DNA from: Bacillota bacterium
GTDB taxonomy: Bacteria > Bacillota > Sulfobacillia > JAJZYS01 > JAJYTV01
Assembly: GCA_021792885.1 (NCBI GenBank)
Contig: JAJYTV010000070.1
Coordinates: 1 to 8,046, forward strand
Length of the DNA stretch: 8,046 nucleotides
Reading direction: 5' to 3'
Shown: piece after piece, positions 6,735 to 8,046 of the stretch
Numbering within the stretch: position 1 is the first letter of the stretch
How the letters are laid out: every line of letters begins with the position of its first letter
Notes under the pieces: model-generated
Database searches by the model: none
The model's input: only the letters and a program-made list of their open reading frames with translations
What the model was told of the DNA's origin: nothing
Made by a program: the position numbers and the translations under genes

Positions 6735-7898
6735 TCACCCTGTCGGTGTGGCTTGCGGTGCGGTCCCGAACGCATCCTCGATCGCTGCGGTCCAGCCGGC
6801 CCTCCACCGGTCGAGGCCGAAGGTCTCCGCGACCTCCCGTGCGTGCCGCCCGAGCCGCTCGCGCAGCTTCGGGTCACGCTGCAAACGCACGGTCGCCTCG
6901 TAGAGCCCGCGCGCCGTCGGCTCGATCAGAAGGCCGCTGTAGTTGTCCTGCACGAGGTCCGGCAGCCCGCCGACCGGCGTCGTGATGACTGCACAGCCGC
7001 TCGCCATCGCCTCGAGACAGGCGAGCGACGTGCCCTCGGACGACTTCGAGGGGATCCAGGCGACGTCCGCGTGGCGGTAGAGATCGGGCATCAGGTGGGG
7101 CGGCAGCCAGTAGTAGAAGAGGCGGTCGTGGGAGGAGGCCCATGCCATCATCGTGCGCTCCATGCCGTCGTCGTGCGCGCGCCCGACGAAGTGCACCTCG
7201 ATGTCGGGGTCGGCTTCGGTAAGCCAGAGCGCCGCCTTGCCGGCCTCGTTCACGCCCCGCACGGTGGTCGCCCTGCGCGGGAACGCGACCCGCAACCGTC
7301 GGCCCGCCCGGTCCGGTCGGTCTGCGGGGTGGAACGCGTCGAGGTCGACGAAGTTCGGCACGTAGGAGAACTTCTGCGCGAGCGTCGGCCACGTCGCGCG
7401 CACCCAGTTGATCGTCGCCGTGTCGACCGAGACGACCCTGCGGACCGCGCCGATCGCGAGCTGCAGGCGGCGCATCCACTCTTCGCGCTCCGGCTCGGTC
7501 GCGTGGAACTTGTCGGTGCCCGGATGATCCCAGTAGATGCCGTGGGACACGGAAATGCTGCGCGGCAGAGCGGTCGGGTAGGCGAGGAAGGTCACGAAGT
7601 AGATCGCGAAGTCCGCGTCCACCGCCTGCTCGAAGAAGACCTGGTTGAGGTGCGGCATCGTCTGGTAGGGGAAGTCGCTCTCCGGCACGCCGCGCAGCGG
7701 CACGCCCGGGATGATCTCCTTCTTCCAGTGGTTGCCGATCTGCCACCACTCGACCTCGTGGCCGAGGTCGAGCAGAAGGTGCGTGAGCTCCACGCCGTAG
7801 CGCTCCGCTCCTCCGTAGACCTGGCGCATCCCGGACGGTTCAAGGTGGTTCGAAGTGAGGATCGCGACACGTCCCGACAAAGCCGTGCACACTCCCAT
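6735..7898 (-). CDS. Family 4 glycosyltransferase (GT-B fold)
   Basis: This encodes 387 residues, typical for GT4 retaining glycosyltransferases that act in the cytoplasm on nucleotide-sugars. VAILTSNHLEPSG opens the N-terminal Rossmann half, and YGGAERYGVELTHLL (28-42) is the acceptor-side glycine motif. YVPNFVDLDAFHP (179-191) precedes the C-terminal half. SEGTSLACLEAMASGCAVIT (287-306) carries the E-x7-E pair E288 and E296 that binds the donor, and VGGLPDLV follows. The middle (EIIPGVPLRGVP, then FVTFLAYPTALPRSISVSHG) looks like glycosyltransferases I associate with surface or spore loci in Bacillota, a recollection rather than a search result. The ATG at 7898 has no good Shine-Dalgarno; a TTG at 7880 preceded by GGGAG is an alternative start. 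The gene follows the partial right-edge gene by 46 bases. Confidence 0.92.
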   Translation of the reverse strand: MGVCTALSGRVAILTSNHLEPSGMRQVYGGAERYGVELTHLLLDLGHEVEWWQIGNHWKKEIIPGVPLRGVPESDFPYQTMPHLNQVFFEQAVDADFAIYFVTFLAYPTALPRSISVSHGIYWDHPGTDKFHATEPEREEWMRRLQLAIGAVRRVVSVDTATINWVRATWPTLAQKFSYVPNFVDLDAFHPADRPDRAGRRLRVAFPRRATTVRGVNEAGKAALWLTEADPDIEVHFVGRAHDDGMERTMMAWASSHDRLFYYWLPPHLMPDLYRHADVAWIPSKSSEGTSLACLEAMASGCAVITTPVGGLPDLVQDNYSGLLIEPTARGLYEATVRLQRDPKLRERLGRHAREVAETFGLDRWRAGWTAAIEDAFGTAPQATPTG

Positions 7899-7944
7899 CG
7901 CGGGCTCGGTTCGGAGAGAAGGGGGCAGTGCCCGGGACCGGCCC

Positions 7945-8046
7945 TTACGTGAGGGCGACGAAGACGATGTCGAAGCCGACGTTGATGCCTTCCAGGGCGC
8001 TCGGGGCCGTCGACGGCAGGATGACCTGGAACTGGACATCCTCGTT
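7945..8046 (-). CDS. C-terminal end of a probable TasA/CalY-like surface or matrix protein (5' end outside window)
   Basis: Only the last 33 residues are visible, ending in TAA. The sequence includes VQFQVILPST, then LEGINVGFDIVFVAL close to the stop. This strand-turn-strand ending, 'F.V.LP....N..QG....FDF.F.A', is how the SipW-processed TasA/CalY matrix and spore-coat-associated family commonly finishes, usually with EQ near the end; EQ is absent here. The tail fits a beta-sandwich exported protein, but 33 residues cannot prove the family. It is transcribed toward the glycosyltransferase gene 46 bases downstream, so its product could be a glycosylation target. The reading is supported by a clean open frame to the edge and an in-frame stop just before the next gene. 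No terminator is visible after it. Confidence 0.55.
   Translation of the reverse strand, partial: NEDVQFQVILPSTAPSALEGINVGFDIVFVALT

Noticed and set aside
7923..7933. Small hairpin GGGC-AGT-GCCC between the right-edge gene and the glycosyltransferase gene.
   Set aside because: It has only four base pairs, a three-base loop and no T-run, which is expected by chance at this GC content.
6243..7952. A 569-codon open frame on the + strand.
   Set aside because: It is antisense to the family 4 glycosyltransferase and the cysteine-rich gene. Its translation is rich in arginine and proline with no recognisable motifs, as expected for a shadow frame in GC-rich coding DNA.
7899..8039. Upstream extension of the family 4 glycosyltransferase frame.
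   Set aside because: The added residues are serine- and arginine-rich shadow sequence overlapping the better-supported frame that ends in TAA at 7945.

Overview
The window is GC-rich (around 70% by eye, not counted) and almost entirely coding. Nine bacterial protein genes can be supported. One lies on the + strand and is cut by the left edge. Eight lie on the - strand, and the first-transcribed of these is cut by the right edge. I see no RNA genes, insertion sequences, CRISPR arrays or phage structural genes.

The organism cannot be fixed from sequence alone. Codon third positions are overwhelmingly G or C, Shine-Dalgarno sites are strong (AGGAGG), and genes overlap by a few bases. The truncated right-edge gene ends like the TasA/CalY matrix or spore-coat family. 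The two glycosyltransferases also remind me of spore or surface loci in Bacillota. A high-GC member of Bacillota is therefore my weak preference, but Actinomycetota, Chloroflexota or another high-GC group is not excluded.

Layout, left to right. Positions 3-1391 (+): C-terminal part of a PolX-type protein, with helix-hairpin-helix, a reduced polymerase-like region and an intact PHP nuclease domain. Its stop codon overlaps that of the convergent gene at 1388-2257 (-), a MOSC-domain protein with an unusual extra N-terminal domain. Positions 2335-3045 (-): a family 2 glycosyltransferase, apparently starting at CTG. Positions 3087-6126 (-): a tightly coupled catabolic cassette encoding, in order of transcription, an SCP2-like lipid-binding protein, a zinc alcohol dehydrogenase and an aldehyde dehydrogenase. 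Positions 6101-6730 (-): an unrecognised cysteine-rich protein. Positions 6735-7898 (-): a family 4 glycosyltransferase. Positions 7945-8046 (-): C-terminal end of a probable TasA-like surface protein.

All - strand genes run from right to left with gaps no longer than 77 bases, so one long transcript is plausible. The SCP2, alcohol dehydrogenase and aldehyde dehydrogenase genes read as a pathway: bind a hydrophobic alcohol, oxidise it to the aldehyde, then to the acid. Two glycosyltransferases and a surface-type protein flank this module. Whether the two themes are functionally linked is open.

I did not find a clear new defence or mobile system. The most unusual items are the PolX homologue that appears to have lost its polymerase active-site aspartates, the fused MOSC protein, and the cysteine-rich protein of unknown family.
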